A stretch of DNA of 64,000 nucleotides from Ornithomonoglobus_A sp045612845 (GTDB lineage Bacteria; Bacillota; Clostridia; UBA1381): positions 62,001-126,000 of the forward strand of contig JAZKZV010000003.1 of NCBI GenBank assembly GCA_045612845.1, written 5' to 3'. The position numbers and the translations under genes are program-made. Under the pieces are notes generated by a model. That model searched no databases. It worked only from the letters and a program-made list of their open reading frames with translations, and was not told the origin of the DNA. Shown piece after piece: positions 1 through 8,072 of the stretch (position 1 is its first letter; every line of letters begins with the position of its first letter).

Positions 1-351
1 ACAGAGGGTATTCTTTATATGGGTAATCCTAATGAATTTGGTTGCCCTGTTTACATACAGAAGACCAACAGTGCTAAAATAGAATTCCCGCACACACACG
101 GTTTTGCCGAAAACTCACGTGGTGTTGGTGCTGCTGAAATGGCATGGTCTATTGTAAAAGGCAGAAAAAACCGCGCAAGCAAGGAAATGGCTTTCCATGT
201 ATTTGAACTTATGCATGGTATAATAAACAGTGCCGAGGGCGGACAAACCTATCACATGGAATCTACATTTGAAACACCCGCTGCTCTACCAGAAGGATAT
301 ATCGGAGACGGTGGCTGGACAAGAAAAGAAGAAAGTGCTCTTACATTATAA
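1..351 (+). CDS. Gfo/Idh/MocA family oxidoreductase, C-terminal fragment
   Basis: The frame is open from the first base of the window and encodes the last 116 residues of a protein whose start lies upstream. The visible part has the C-terminal substrate-domain signature of Gfo/Idh/MocA dehydrogenases: a GTEG-type turn (TEGILYMGNPN), then FPHTHGFAENSRGVG and a final helical segment ending near GWTRKEES. The NAD-binding Rossmann domain is outside the window, so substrate (sugar or cyclitol type in this family) cannot be inferred. It is not closely similar by eye to the three family members at 40.5-43.5 kb. A hairpin about 45 bases after the stop ends the transcript. Confidence 0.8.
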   Translation, partial: TEGILYMGNPNEFGCPVYIQKTNSAKIEFPHTHGFAENSRGVGAAEMAWSIVKGRKNRASKEMAFHVFELMHGIINSAEGGQTYHMESTFETPAALPEGYIGDGGWTRKEESALTL

Positions 352-394
352 AAGATTTTAAAAAAGTCCGGAACGTAAAAAGAAAATAAATATT

Positions 395-448
395 TAAAAA
401 CACATTTTTATGGGAGTTGTTACACTATCCTTGAAAGATGTGTTTTTT
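395..448 (+). terminator. Putative intrinsic terminator after the oxidoreductase
   Basis: AAAAACACAT pairs with ATGTGTTTTT across a roughly 33-base loop, and a run of seven T follows. It sits 45 bases behind the stop codon of the first gene. The large loop makes the call moderate. Confidence 0.55.
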
Positions 449-550
449 TATTTGATTTTTTCTATCCCTTAAAATATCATTTCTTGTCGATTTTTGTTAC
501 ATAATGTTTACAAAATTTCGAAAGTTTTTAAAATAATTTTGAAATTATTG

Positions 551-579
551 TTGCAATTTTGTAATATATGTGATATAAT
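551..579 (+). promoter_or_regulatory. SigA-type promoter for the DUF815 operon
   Basis: TTGCAA and TATAAT are separated by exactly 17 bp, with an extended -10 TGA just before TATAAT. The predicted leader to the GTG at 661 is about 75 bases. The rest of the 309-base gap (352-660) is A/T-rich, with a terminator at its left end and nothing else recognisable. Confidence 0.75.
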
Positions 580-660
580 ACCTTTTATGTAGCAATATTT
601 TGATACATTTTTGTAACACAAAGCATATGTTTTACGTATGATGAAAGGACGATAAAAAAG

Positions 661-1827
661 GTGAACCTGATTATATTCAACAAAATCGAACGCGACATTT
701 GCGTAAAAAACATTCTCGAAAAAAATAATACAGAAGTGCTTCGTACTATAATAAGCTTTGCCGAAACCGAGGGCATAACAAATAACAGCATATGCGAGTA
801 TATATCTGTTTTGCTTGCAAATGACGATAATATTATTTCACGTCTTGCGCAGTCAGGCAAAAAGATAGGCAGTGAGCTTATGAAGGTTGCATTGATGGAT
901 ATTGATAAGATATACAAAAAGCTATTTCAGACACAGATAAAATACTCCCCATCAGGGAATGATACGGGTTTTTGCGATGCATACATAAAATCAATACGCG
1001 AAATGACAGAGTGTCAATCCCCTGAAGAGCTTTTAAATAAGCTTATACACCACTATCGCACATTGGGAAGTGGAATATTAGCAAAATATTGCGCATTTAA
1101 ATATGATGGAGTTTTAAAAGGCATAAGTAAAATTGATAACAGCTCGTTTGATTCACTTATCGGACTTGATTATCAAAAGAAGATACTCATAGATAACACA
1201 AAAGCATTGATAAAAGGCAAAAAGGCAAACAACGTATTACTGTTTGGCGACAGAGGCTGCGGAAAGTCATCATGCGTTAAGGCACTTCTTAATATGTTTG
1301 CAAATGAAGGATTAAGAGTTATCGAAATACCAAAAGCTCACATAACCGACATACCTGCAATAAGTGCTGCACTTAACGAAAAACCAAATAAGTATATCCT
1401 GTTTCTGGATGATTTGTCATTTGAATCTAATGATACAGACTACAAGGCGCTCAAGGTTGCCATGGAGGGACAACTTCAGGCAAATGGCGATAATGTTCTC
1501 ATATATGCAACATCAAACCGCAGACATCTTATAAAGGAAACATGGTCAGACCGTGAGGGAAGTGATATACACCGCAACGACCATATGCAAGAAACTCTTT
1601 CACTTTCCGAAAGATTTGGTATAAGCCTTGTATTCTCAACACTTAACCAAAAGGAATACCTAAATGTTGTTGGTGAAATTCTAAAGCGCCATAATGTTCA
1701 GATGACCGAAGAAATTGAAAAAGCCGCACTTGTATGGCAAATGGACTACGGTTCAAAGAACGGAAGATGCGCAAACCAATTTGTTGCCGATTATCTTGCT
1801 AAAATGGACATTTCACTAAATAATTAA
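661..1827 (+). CDS. DUF815-family AAA+ ATPase
   Basis: A 388-residue protein with an uncharacterised helical N-terminal half and a C-terminal P-loop ATPase core. Walker A is GDRGCGKS at residues 196-203, Walker B YILFLDDL at about 245-252, and a sensor-1-like stretch ATSNRRHL at about 283-290, all in the spacing of the DUF815 family of AAA+ proteins. The family has no established biochemical function. The GTG start is preceded by AAAGGA, and an ATG at 641 is out of frame. It is the first gene of a probable three-gene unit: the next gene begins 18 bases after its stop and the third 19 bases after that. The partners are both exported proteins, so a role connected with the envelope is possible but unproven. 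Confidence 0.85.
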   Translation: MNLIIFNKIERDICVKNILEKNNTEVLRTIISFAETEGITNNSICEYISVLLANDDNIISRLAQSGKKIGSELMKVALMDIDKIYKKLFQTQIKYSPSGNDTGFCDAYIKSIREMTECQSPEELLNKLIHHYRTLGSGILAKYCAFKYDGVLKGISKIDNSSFDSLIGLDYQKKILIDNTKALIKGKKANNVLLFGDRGCGKSSCVKALLNMFANEGLRVIEIPKAHITDIPAISAALNEKPNKYILFLDDLSFESNDTDYKALKVAMEGQLQANGDNVLIYATSNRRHLIKETWSDREGSDIHRNDHMQETLSLSERFGISLVFSTLNQKEYLNVVGEILKRHNVQMTEEIEKAALVWQMDYGSKNGRCANQFVADYLAKMDISLNN

Positions 1828-1845
1828 ATTCCAAAGGAAAATCTT

Positions 1846-2823
1846 ATGATTAAAAAAACACTGAGAACTGTTATCAGAACTGCTTTTATACTGATGATTC
1901 TGACAAGCCTTTTATGTGTACATACATACGCATATGAGAGAATTGTTGCATTTGGCGAAGGCAGTAAAAAGACTATTATTTCAGGTAACGATTTAAATTA
2001 CGATGATATATTAGCGTCTGTTCCGCATATTGAGGGCGAGTTTGTGTTCGCAGCAAACAAATCTGCTGAAAATGACGGTTACAACCCTAATAATTATCCC
2101 GAAGAAACATATGAGCGAGCACTTGATGCATACTATGCATTTTCTATGATTGAAAGCGTTTCGCAAACTGTCATAAATTCCGAAACCGGTTATACCCTGC
2201 GTTTTGCAAATCAGGGTAAAATCAAAGAGGAGTTTATTGAGGGGGACGTAAAAATTATATCAACCTCCGACAGTACCGATTCACTGTTTGACAGTGATGC
2301 CTCTGTACTAAAACGCGGCGATATAGTATACCTCGACAGAAAGCTTGATGGTAAAATAAAAAGCATATCTCTTATTATGCGTCCGCCATCACAAGATATC
2401 ATAACTTCAAACACAAACTACGGTACTAACTTTGAACTTCTTTTTAGCGATAACAACTATGTTGCAAGCTTTAATCAATGGAATGTGCTTGCATATGGTA
2501 GTAGTGCACAATCAGGAGTAACGCAATATGCTTTCGGTCTTAGTGCTTATAAATTGCAAAATACACTTTATCTTTTAAATAAAACAGGTAATTTATCATC
2601 TGCTTTAGAGATTTTTATGAACAAAAATGCTTCCGTATACGTATGCGACATGAATTCAAAAAGAGGTGTCGAAATAAGCGATATTTCTGCAATTTACAAT
2701 ACCCTTACAAGCAAGCAATTCTATGACGGAGGTACAGTTTCGTTTGGCGATACAGGCTATTCATATGCATTAGTCAGATTAGTTGACGGTATTGCAGTGG
2801 ATATTGCTTATTATATATACTAA
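1846..2823 (+). CDS. Secreted protein of unknown function
   Basis: 325 residues, not assigned to a family. The N-terminus has the shape of a Sec signal peptide: a basic start (MIKKTLRTVIRT), a hydrophobic core (AFILMILTSLLCV) and a likely cleavage near YAYER. The mature part is acidic with regular alternating strands, rich in Asn, Ser and Tyr, with no cysteine pattern or recognisable catalytic motif. The start follows an AAAGGAAAA ribosome site. It lies 18 bases behind the DUF815 ATPase and 19 bases before the stalk/3D protein, so it is probably cotranscribed with both. Possibly wall-associated; no function is claimed. Confidence 0.7.
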   Translation: MIKKTLRTVIRTAFILMILTSLLCVHTYAYERIVAFGEGSKKTIISGNDLNYDDILASVPHIEGEFVFAANKSAENDGYNPNNYPEETYERALDAYYAFSMIESVSQTVINSETGYTLRFANQGKIKEEFIEGDVKIISTSDSTDSLFDSDASVLKRGDIVYLDRKLDGKIKSISLIMRPPSQDIITSNTNYGTNFELLFSDNNYVASFNQWNVLAYGSSAQSGVTQYAFGLSAYKLQNTLYLLNKTGNLSSALEIFMNKNASVYVCDMNSKRGVEISDISAIYNTLTSKQFYDGGTVSFGDTGYSYALVRLVDGIAVDIAYYIY

Positions 2824-2842
2824 GAAAGGACATTACATAACA

Positions 2843-3832
2843 ATGATATTTTCAAAAAAGATTTCGGCGCTTGCTGCAGCTTTGATGATAATAACTTCAT
2901 TAAATACAGCGGCAGCTCCGATAAGCGTCAAGCTTGACGCACTTGGTAACAATTACGCGGAGTATGTGGAATTTGCTTCTGCACAGCCTGTTGTAATTGA
3001 TGACACAACAATGGTCCCTGTAAGAGATTTTGCCAAAAAAGCAGGAATGGATATTGAATGGGACCAGACAACACTTACTGCACTTGTAAGTATTGATGTA
3101 ACAAAAACAGATGACCTTCCTATAATTAAATACGGTAAGGCGCTTATGGAAAAGGTCAGCGACTATGGTCTTGACATTACACCAAAGAAGCTATGTGCTT
3201 CACTACAGGCAAATAATCAGAACTGTACTATGCGATACGTTTTTACCGATAAAGACGGTGATGAGGTATGTATAGGAAAAAACATAGATATGGGTTCAGC
3301 ACCAAGATTTATCGACGGTGATATTCTTGTTACACCTTTGCGTGCAACAGCGTCAATATTCGGTCTTGATGTTGAATGGTTTGGCGATATTAAGACGGTC
3401 GAGGTTTCAATTCCTGATGTTATAGTAGCACCAATGAACGTTAAAATAATACCTCAACATCAGCCAAAGCCTGTTGTACAGACAGTATCCAAGACTGTAG
3501 AAAAGGATGACCCCGTCCCTCAACAGACACAAGGTGGCGACAAGTACCTTGGCAGATTTAAGCTTACCCACTATTGTGCATGCAGCAAGTGTTGCGGAAA
3601 ATGGGGCGGAAACACCGCCTGGGCAGGCAGACTTGTACCAAACCAGACAATCGCAGTTGACCCTAACGTCATACCAAAGCTCAGTTGGGTATATATAGAC
3701 GGATATGGACTAAGACGTGCCGAGGACACAGGCGGAGCAATAAAAGGCAACCGTATAGATGTGGCAGTATCAAGCCATTCCGAGGCTTTAAGACTTGGCG
3801 TTGTTTACAAGGACTTATGGCTAAAACAATAG
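2843..3832 (+). CDS. Secreted stalk protein with copper-amine-oxidase-N repeats and a C-terminal 3D domain
   Basis: 329 residues. A signal peptide occupies residues 1-25. Two segments resemble the PF07833 copper-amine-oxidase N-terminal-like repeat, a wall-anchoring stalk module in Clostridia: VPVRDFAKKAG with IEWDQTT near 58-78, and TPLRATASIFGLDVEW further on. A Pro/Gln/Val-rich linker follows. The C-terminal part, from about residue 234, is a 3D domain named for its three aspartates; here there is a CACSKCCGKWGG cysteine cluster, AVDPNVIP, AEDTGGAIKG and IDVAV. 3D domains occur in YuiC/RpfB-like lytic transglycosylases, so peptidoglycan cleavage is plausible. An upstream in-frame ATG at 2783 lies inside the previous gene and lacks a ribosome site, whereas 2843 has AAAGGA in front. 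Confidence 0.85.
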   Translation: MIFSKKISALAAALMIITSLNTAAAPISVKLDALGNNYAEYVEFASAQPVVIDDTTMVPVRDFAKKAGMDIEWDQTTLTALVSIDVTKTDDLPIIKYGKALMEKVSDYGLDITPKKLCASLQANNQNCTMRYVFTDKDGDEVCIGKNIDMGSAPRFIDGDILVTPLRATASIFGLDVEWFGDIKTVEVSIPDVIVAPMNVKIIPQHQPKPVVQTVSKTVEKDDPVPQQTQGGDKYLGRFKLTHYCACSKCCGKWGGNTAWAGRLVPNQTIAVDPNVIPKLSWVYIDGYGLRRAEDTGGAIKGNRIDVAVSSHSEALRLGVVYKDLWLKQ

Positions 3833-3852
3833 CATTTAATTTAAAAAAAGTA

Positions 3853-3881
3853 TTGACATATACATTATAACGTGATAATAT
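3853..3881 (+). promoter_or_regulatory. Promoter of the asd-dapA-dapB-holB operon
   Basis: TTGACA at 3853-3858 is followed after 17 bp by TAATAT with TGA directly upstream (extended -10). It lies only 20 bases behind the stop of the 3D-domain gene, and the lysine riboswitch begins just downstream. Confidence 0.7.
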
Positions 3882-3888
3882 ATTATAT

Positions 3889-4057
3889 GGATAGAGGCGC
3901 ATTACTCATTATTAGCTTTGTGTAGATTCACAGCTAATCGCAAAAGCAAAGTGAAAGGGACTAATGCCGAAGTGTCCGCCCTACTGTGGGGGCAGATGCT
4001 GGGTATACTGTAAATAACAGTATAACTGTCATCATTAAAATGATGGAGAGTTGTCGC
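3889..4057 (+). promoter_or_regulatory. Lysine riboswitch (L box)
   Basis: The conserved landmarks of the lysine aptamer occur in order: GGATAGAGGCGC at the 5' P1 side, AAAGGG, TGCCGAAG, the CTACTGTGGGGG hairpin, GCTGGG, an AACTGTC segment and GATGGAGAGTTGTCGC closing P1. Lysine binding in this class stabilises P1 and turns the downstream genes off. The next genes, asd, dapA and dapB, make lysine/diaminopimelate, which confirms the assignment. A second, more canonical P1 3' strand lies 66 bases downstream and is listed separately. Confidence 0.93.
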
Positions 4058-4106
4058 ACATATTCTCAAAAAGAATCTACAGGCTAAAACTCTTTATTAA
4101 CGGATA

Positions 4107-4136
4107 TGATGGGGAGCTATCGCATATATTTTCACA
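4107..4136 (+). repeat. Second copy of the lysine-riboswitch 3' closing strand
   Basis: The 30 bases 4107-4136 match 4041-4070, the 3' end of the aptamer, at 24 of 30 positions, and five of the six changes are transitions. This copy reads GGGGAGCTATCGC and pairs with the 5' P1 strand TATATGGATAG better than the proximal copy (GAGAGTTGTCGC) does, because it needs no G-U pairs in the GATAG/CTATC part. Confidence 0.7.
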
Positions 4137-4147
4137 AGGAATTTATA

Positions 4148-4183
4148 AGCAGTAGACTCCGTATAGGTATCTGCTGTTTTTTT
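4148..4183 (+). terminator. Riboswitch-controlled terminator
   Basis: AGCAG pairs with CTGCT around an 18-base apical part, followed by a G and then seven T. It stands between the lysine aptamer and asd, where the expression platform is expected. The ACTCC inside the hairpin could pair with the GGAG of either P1 3' strand to form an antiterminator; this is an inference. The stem is short, so the exact fold is uncertain. Confidence 0.6.
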
Positions 4184-4208
4184 GTATATAAAAAGAGGAG
4201 GATAAAAC

Positions 4209-5312
4209 ATGAAACAGAATTACACAATAGGAATTATAGGTGCTACAGGTATGGTAGGTCAAAGATTTATTACTCTTTTACACGACCACCCATGGTACAC
4301 AATAAAGGTGCTTGCAGCATCACCAAGAAGTGCAGGTAAAACATATAAAGATGCAGTTGGCGCTAAATGGGCAATGGACGAAGAAATACCGTCAAGTATT
4401 GCAGACATGGTAGTTATGGACGCAACAGGCGATGTTGAAAAAATTGCTTCAATGGTAGACTTTGTATTCTGCGCTGTAGATATGAAAAAGGATGAGATTA
4501 AGGCATTAGAGGAACGCTATGCAAAGGCAGAATGTCCTGTTGTTTCTAACAACTCTGCACACCGCCACACTCCCGATGTTCCTATGATTATTCCTGAGAT
4601 TAACCCCGAGCATATCGAAATTATAAAATCACAACGCGAAAGACTTGGTACAAAAAGAGGCTTTGTTGCAGTTAAGTCTAATTGTTCATTGCAGTCATAC
4701 TTACCCGCAATGGCTGTTGTAAACGAAAAGTATCCGATAGACCGTGCACTTGTTACTACTTATCAGGCAATTTCAGGCGCAGGCAAAACATTCGAAACAT
4801 GGCCCGAGATGGTAGATAATCTTATCCCATACATAGGCGGCGAGGAAATGAAGTCCGAGGTTGAGCCAAACAAGATTTTAGGTAAGATAGAAAATGGCGA
4901 GATAGTTCCTGGGACTGCACTTCAGATTGAGTGCCAGACATACCGCGTACCCGTATCAAATGGTCATAGTGCAGCAATTTTCTTCTCATTTAAGGACAGT
5001 GCAAATAAACCGTCAGTAGAGGAAATCGAAAATATGTGGAGAGAGTTCAAGGGTGTACCGCAAGAGCTTAACCTACCACATGCACCAAAGCAGTTCCTGC
5101 ATGTATACACAGAAGCAGAAACTCCTGACCAGCCACAAATAAAAACAGCAAGAGACATTGACGGAGGTATGGCAATTTCATGCGGACGTCTTAGAGAATC
5201 TACACAATACGACTATAAAATGGTATCTATGAGCCACAACACCCTAAGAGGTGCTGCAGGCGGTGCAGTTCTTTTAGCAGAACTATTAACTGCAAAAGGA
5301 TATATGGACTAA
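4209..5312 (+). CDS. asd: Aspartate-semialdehyde dehydrogenase, archaeal/fungal type
   Basis: Catalyses NADPH-dependent reduction of aspartyl-4-phosphate to aspartate semialdehyde, the branch point to lysine, threonine and methionine. The 367-residue protein has the nucleotide-binding GATGMVGQ at residues 11-18, the active-site cysteine in KSNCSL (Cys159) and an NGHSAA histidine near residue 253. The length and the SNNSAHR and MIIPEINPEH segments place it in the archaeal/yeast subtype rather than the common bacterial one. The start has a strong AGAGGAGG site. It is the first gene behind the lysine riboswitch; dapA follows after a short gap. Confidence 0.95.
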   Translation: MKQNYTIGIIGATGMVGQRFITLLHDHPWYTIKVLAASPRSAGKTYKDAVGAKWAMDEEIPSSIADMVVMDATGDVEKIASMVDFVFCAVDMKKDEIKALEERYAKAECPVVSNNSAHRHTPDVPMIIPEINPEHIEIIKSQRERLGTKRGFVAVKSNCSLQSYLPAMAVVNEKYPIDRALVTTYQAISGAGKTFETWPEMVDNLIPYIGGEEMKSEVEPNKILGKIENGEIVPGTALQIECQTYRVPVSNGHSAAIFFSFKDSANKPSVEEIENMWREFKGVPQELNLPHAPKQFLHVYTEAETPDQPQIKTARDIDGGMAISCGRLRESTQYDYKMVSMSHNTLRGAAGGAVLLAELLTAKGYMD

Positions 5313-5348
5313 TAATTTATTTTAGACTTTGTGAAAGGAAGTATTAAA

Positions 5349-6233
5349 ATGACTAAGAAATTACCATTTACAGGCTCAGGTGTTGCTATTGTAACACCAT
5401 TTAACGGTAACGAAACAAATTATGACGCATTGGGCGAATTACTCGAATTTAATATAGAAAATAATACAGATGCAATCATAATCTGCGGAACAACAGGCGA
5501 GGCATCAACAATGCCGGATGCCGAGCATTTAGCTGCAATAGAATATACTGTAAAAAAGGTTAACGGACGTATTCCCGTAATAGCCGGAACAGGTTCAAAC
5601 GAAACTGCTCATGCTATAGAGCTTTCAAGAAAAGCAGAGGAGCTGGGTGCTGATGCACTTTTAGTTGTAACACCATACTACAACAAAGCTTCTCAAAAGG
5701 GCTTGATTGCACACTTCAGCGCAATAGCAAATTCTGTATCTATCCCGATAATTCTATATAATGTACCAAGCAGAACAGGCGTAAACATTCCTGTTCCCGT
5801 ACTAAAGGAATTAGCTAAAATAGAAAATATTGTAGCTATAAAAGAAGCAAGCGGCAACATAAGCTACACAGCCAAGGTTGCAGCAGAGGTTCCCGAATTA
5901 TATATCTACTCGGGTAATGATGATATGATAGTTCCTATTATGGCACTTGGCGGAAAGGGTGTTATAAGCGTTCTTGCAAATGTAATGCCACAACAAACTC
6001 ACGATATGTGTCAGTTCTATCTTGATGGCAAAACAACGGAGGCTACAAAGCTTCAGCTTGAACTTCTTGATTTGGTAAATAACCTGTTTATAGAGGTTAA
6101 CCCCATACCTGTTAAGACTGCTCTTGGACTCATGGGCAAAACTGTAGGTAATTTAAGATTACCGCTATGCGATATGGAGGATAGCAATTTAGAAGTCTTA
6201 AAGGCTTGTATGAAAAAGCACGGACTTATTTAA
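5349..6233 (+). CDS. dapA: 4-hydroxy-tetrahydrodipicolinate synthase
   Basis: Condenses pyruvate with aspartate semialdehyde, the first committed step of the diaminopimelate/lysine pathway, in the cytoplasm. The 294-residue TIM-barrel protein carries CGTTGEAS for substrate binding, tyrosine 137 in LYNVPSRTG and the Schiff-base lysine 165 in VAIKEASGN. An in-frame GTG at 5331 overlaps the ribosome site GAAAGGA, so the ATG at 5349 is the start. It is the second gene of the lysine-riboswitch operon, with dapB starting 18 bases after its stop. Confidence 0.96.
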   Translation: MTKKLPFTGSGVAIVTPFNGNETNYDALGELLEFNIENNTDAIIICGTTGEASTMPDAEHLAAIEYTVKKVNGRIPVIAGTGSNETAHAIELSRKAEELGADALLVVTPYYNKASQKGLIAHFSAIANSVSIPIILYNVPSRTGVNIPVPVLKELAKIENIVAIKEASGNISYTAKVAAEVPELYIYSGNDDMIVPIMALGGKGVISVLANVMPQQTHDMCQFYLDGKTTEATKLQLELLDLVNNLFIEVNPIPVKTALGLMGKTVGNLRLPLCDMEDSNLEVLKACMKKHGLI

Positions 6234-6251
6234 TAATAGGAGGAATACTCT

Positions 6252-7016
6252 GTGATAAAAATAATTATGAACGGGTGCAACGGTAAAATGGGGCAGGTCA
6301 TTTCTGCCCTTGTCGAAAATGACAACGAGTGCGAAATTGTTGCAGGTATAGATATAAATACTGAGGAGAAAAATTCGTATCCTGTATTTTCCAGTCCTTT
6401 TGATTTTGATGGTGAGGCAGATGTTATGATTGACTTTTCACATCCCTCATGTTTCCAAAACATTTTAGATTACTGTACAAAAAAACAGTTGCCTGTTATA
6501 ATTTGCACAACAGGTCTTGATGCATCACAAAAAGCTCAGATGAACGAGGCAGCAAAAAAGACTCCCGTATTTTTCTCGGCTAATATGAGTCTTGGCATAA
6601 ACCTCATAATTGCACTTGCTAAAGAGGCAACAAAGCTTTTAGAGGGTAATTTTGACATAGAAATTGTTGAACGTCATCACAATCAAAAGATTGATGCTCC
6701 ATCAGGTACTGCTCTCGCTATCGCAGATGCTATTGACGAAACACTCTCAACCCCTGCCGAGTACGTATATGACCGTCATTCTGTAAGAAGAAAAAGAAAG
6801 AATACAGAAATAGGTCTGCACGCAGTACGCGGCGGAACAATAGTCGGCGAGCACGAGGTTATTTTTGCCGGCACTGACGAGGTCATAGAACTAAAGCACA
6901 GTGCACACAGTAAAGAAGTTTTTGCAGTAGGCGCTATAAAAGCGGCAAAATTCATGTGTGGCAAGAGTGCAGGAATGTATAATATGAATGATTTGATAAG
7001 TGCCACATTAAGCTGA
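6252..7016 (+). CDS. dapB: 4-hydroxy-tetrahydrodipicolinate reductase
   Basis: Reduces the DapA product with NAD(P)H to tetrahydrodipicolinate. At 254 residues it is of usual size. The N-terminal dinucleotide-binding motif is MNGCNGKMGQ, and the family signature EIVERHHNQKIDAPSGTA, with the catalytic histidine pair and the K-D-A-P-S-G-T loop, lies at about 137-154. The start is a GTG eight bases behind AGGAGG. Its stop codon shares one base with the start of holB, so the two are translationally coupled. Confidence 0.96.
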   Translation: MIKIIMNGCNGKMGQVISALVENDNECEIVAGIDINTEEKNSYPVFSSPFDFDGEADVMIDFSHPSCFQNILDYCTKKQLPVIICTTGLDASQKAQMNEAAKKTPVFFSANMSLGINLIIALAKEATKLLEGNFDIEIVERHHNQKIDAPSGTALAIADAIDETLSTPAEYVYDRHSVRRKRKNTEIGLHAVRGGTIVGEHEVIFAGTDEVIELKHSAHSKEVFAVGAIKAAKFMCGKSAGMYNMNDLISATLS

Positions 7017-7987
7017 TGTATAATTATAATATTTTTCATGAAGAACTTATGCAGTCGCTCATAGACAGCGTAAATAAAAACATGGCGTCAAATGCATATA
7101 TATTTGAGGGTCCAAAGGGTATGTATAAGCACGAGTGTGCGCGTCTTTTTGCCGCAGCACTTACTTGTGAGAGTAATAACGCTCCATGCGGTGTATGCAA
7201 ACAGTGTATGCTCTCGCACGCCAACACAAATCCCGATATAAGGCTTGTTAAAAAGCCTGACGACAAAAAGAAAACAGACGTCGAAACAATAAGAAAGGTG
7301 TGTGCCGATTCCATTGTCCGTCCATATACCTCAAAACGCAAGGTATATATAATAGACGATGGCGATTCTATGACAGTCGAGGCGCAGAATGCTTTTTTAA
7401 AAACATTCGAGGAGCCTCCCGAATATGCAGTTTTTATTATTGTTGTACAGAGCATGGATAACCTTTTGCCTACAATAATTTCTCGTGCCGAGGTTGTAAG
7501 CTTCACAAACGTCGGTAAAGACCGTATTTTGCAATATATAAACGAGAAATATCCCGAGGAAAGTGATAGAGCAGTATTTTTACAAAACTACTGCGAGGGA
7601 CTTCCGGGACGTATCGACGAGATTGTAGCTGATAAGGAATTTGAAGAAATCCGCTCAAGCAGCTTGCAAATGCTGCCATGTTTACTAAGTTCTAAAACAG
7701 AAAAAGCCTTTGAAATTGAGGATTTTATAAATAAAAACACCGATAAAGCACAAGTAATTTTTGATTTCTGGCTTTCGTTTTTAAGGGATTTAACCGTACT
7801 AAAATGCGGTGCCTTTGATAATATCATAAATGTAGACAAAATGAGCGAAATAAAGAAAGTATCAGAGCTTGCAGACGAAAAAACCATAGTTGTGGCAACA
7901 GATATCCTCTTTGAGGGAAAAAGAATGCTCGAGAGGTATGTAAAACCATCTGCAGTTGCTCTAAGATGTGCATTAAAGATAAAATAA
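7016..7987 (+). CDS. holB: DNA polymerase III delta' subunit
   Basis: A clamp-loader subunit of DNA polymerase III. The 323-residue protein starts with the RFC-like AAA fold. The P-loop position reads GPKGMYKHE and lacks the GKT/S of an active ATPase, as is normal for delta'. The zinc-binding CGVCKQC with an earlier cysteine lies at about 55-66, and the conserved FLKTFEEPPEY segment and a sensor region ISRAEV follow. Its ATG overlaps the dapB stop. The link of holB to lysine genes appears to be operonic convenience; a hairpin terminator ends the operon immediately after it. Confidence 0.9.
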   Translation: MYNYNIFHEELMQSLIDSVNKNMASNAYIFEGPKGMYKHECARLFAAALTCESNNAPCGVCKQCMLSHANTNPDIRLVKKPDDKKKTDVETIRKVCADSIVRPYTSKRKVYIIDDGDSMTVEAQNAFLKTFEEPPEYAVFIIVVQSMDNLLPTIISRAEVVSFTNVGKDRILQYINEKYPEESDRAVFLQNYCEGLPGRIDEIVADKEFEEIRSSSLQMLPCLLSSKTEKAFEIEDFINKNTDKAQVIFDFWLSFLRDLTVLKCGAFDNIINVDKMSEIKKVSELADEKTIVVATDILFEGKRMLERYVKPSAVALRCALKIK

Positions 7988-8012
7988 CCGCCGACTTTTT
8001 GGCGGTTTTTTG
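7987..8012 (+). terminator. Terminator of the asd-dap-holB operon
   Basis: AACCGCC and GGCGGTT form a 7-bp stem around GACTTTTT, followed by a T run. It overlaps the end of the holB stop codon. Confidence 0.9.
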
Positions 8013-8041
8013 TTGACAAAAACACAATAATAATATAAAAT
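8013..8041 (+). promoter_or_regulatory. Promoter of the GH13 glucosidase gene
   Basis: TTGACA at 8013-8018 and TAAAAT at 8036-8041 with 17 bp between. The -35 directly abuts the preceding terminator. Confidence 0.7.
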
Positions 8042-8072
8042 ATTATTATATCAAACAAGTGGGAGGAAGAAA

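Noticed and set aside
495..510. Possible WalR box upstream of the DUF815 gene
   Set aside because: TGTTAC is followed by TGTTTA with a four-base gap; both the spacing and the fifth position fail the TGTWAH-N5-TGTWAH consensus.
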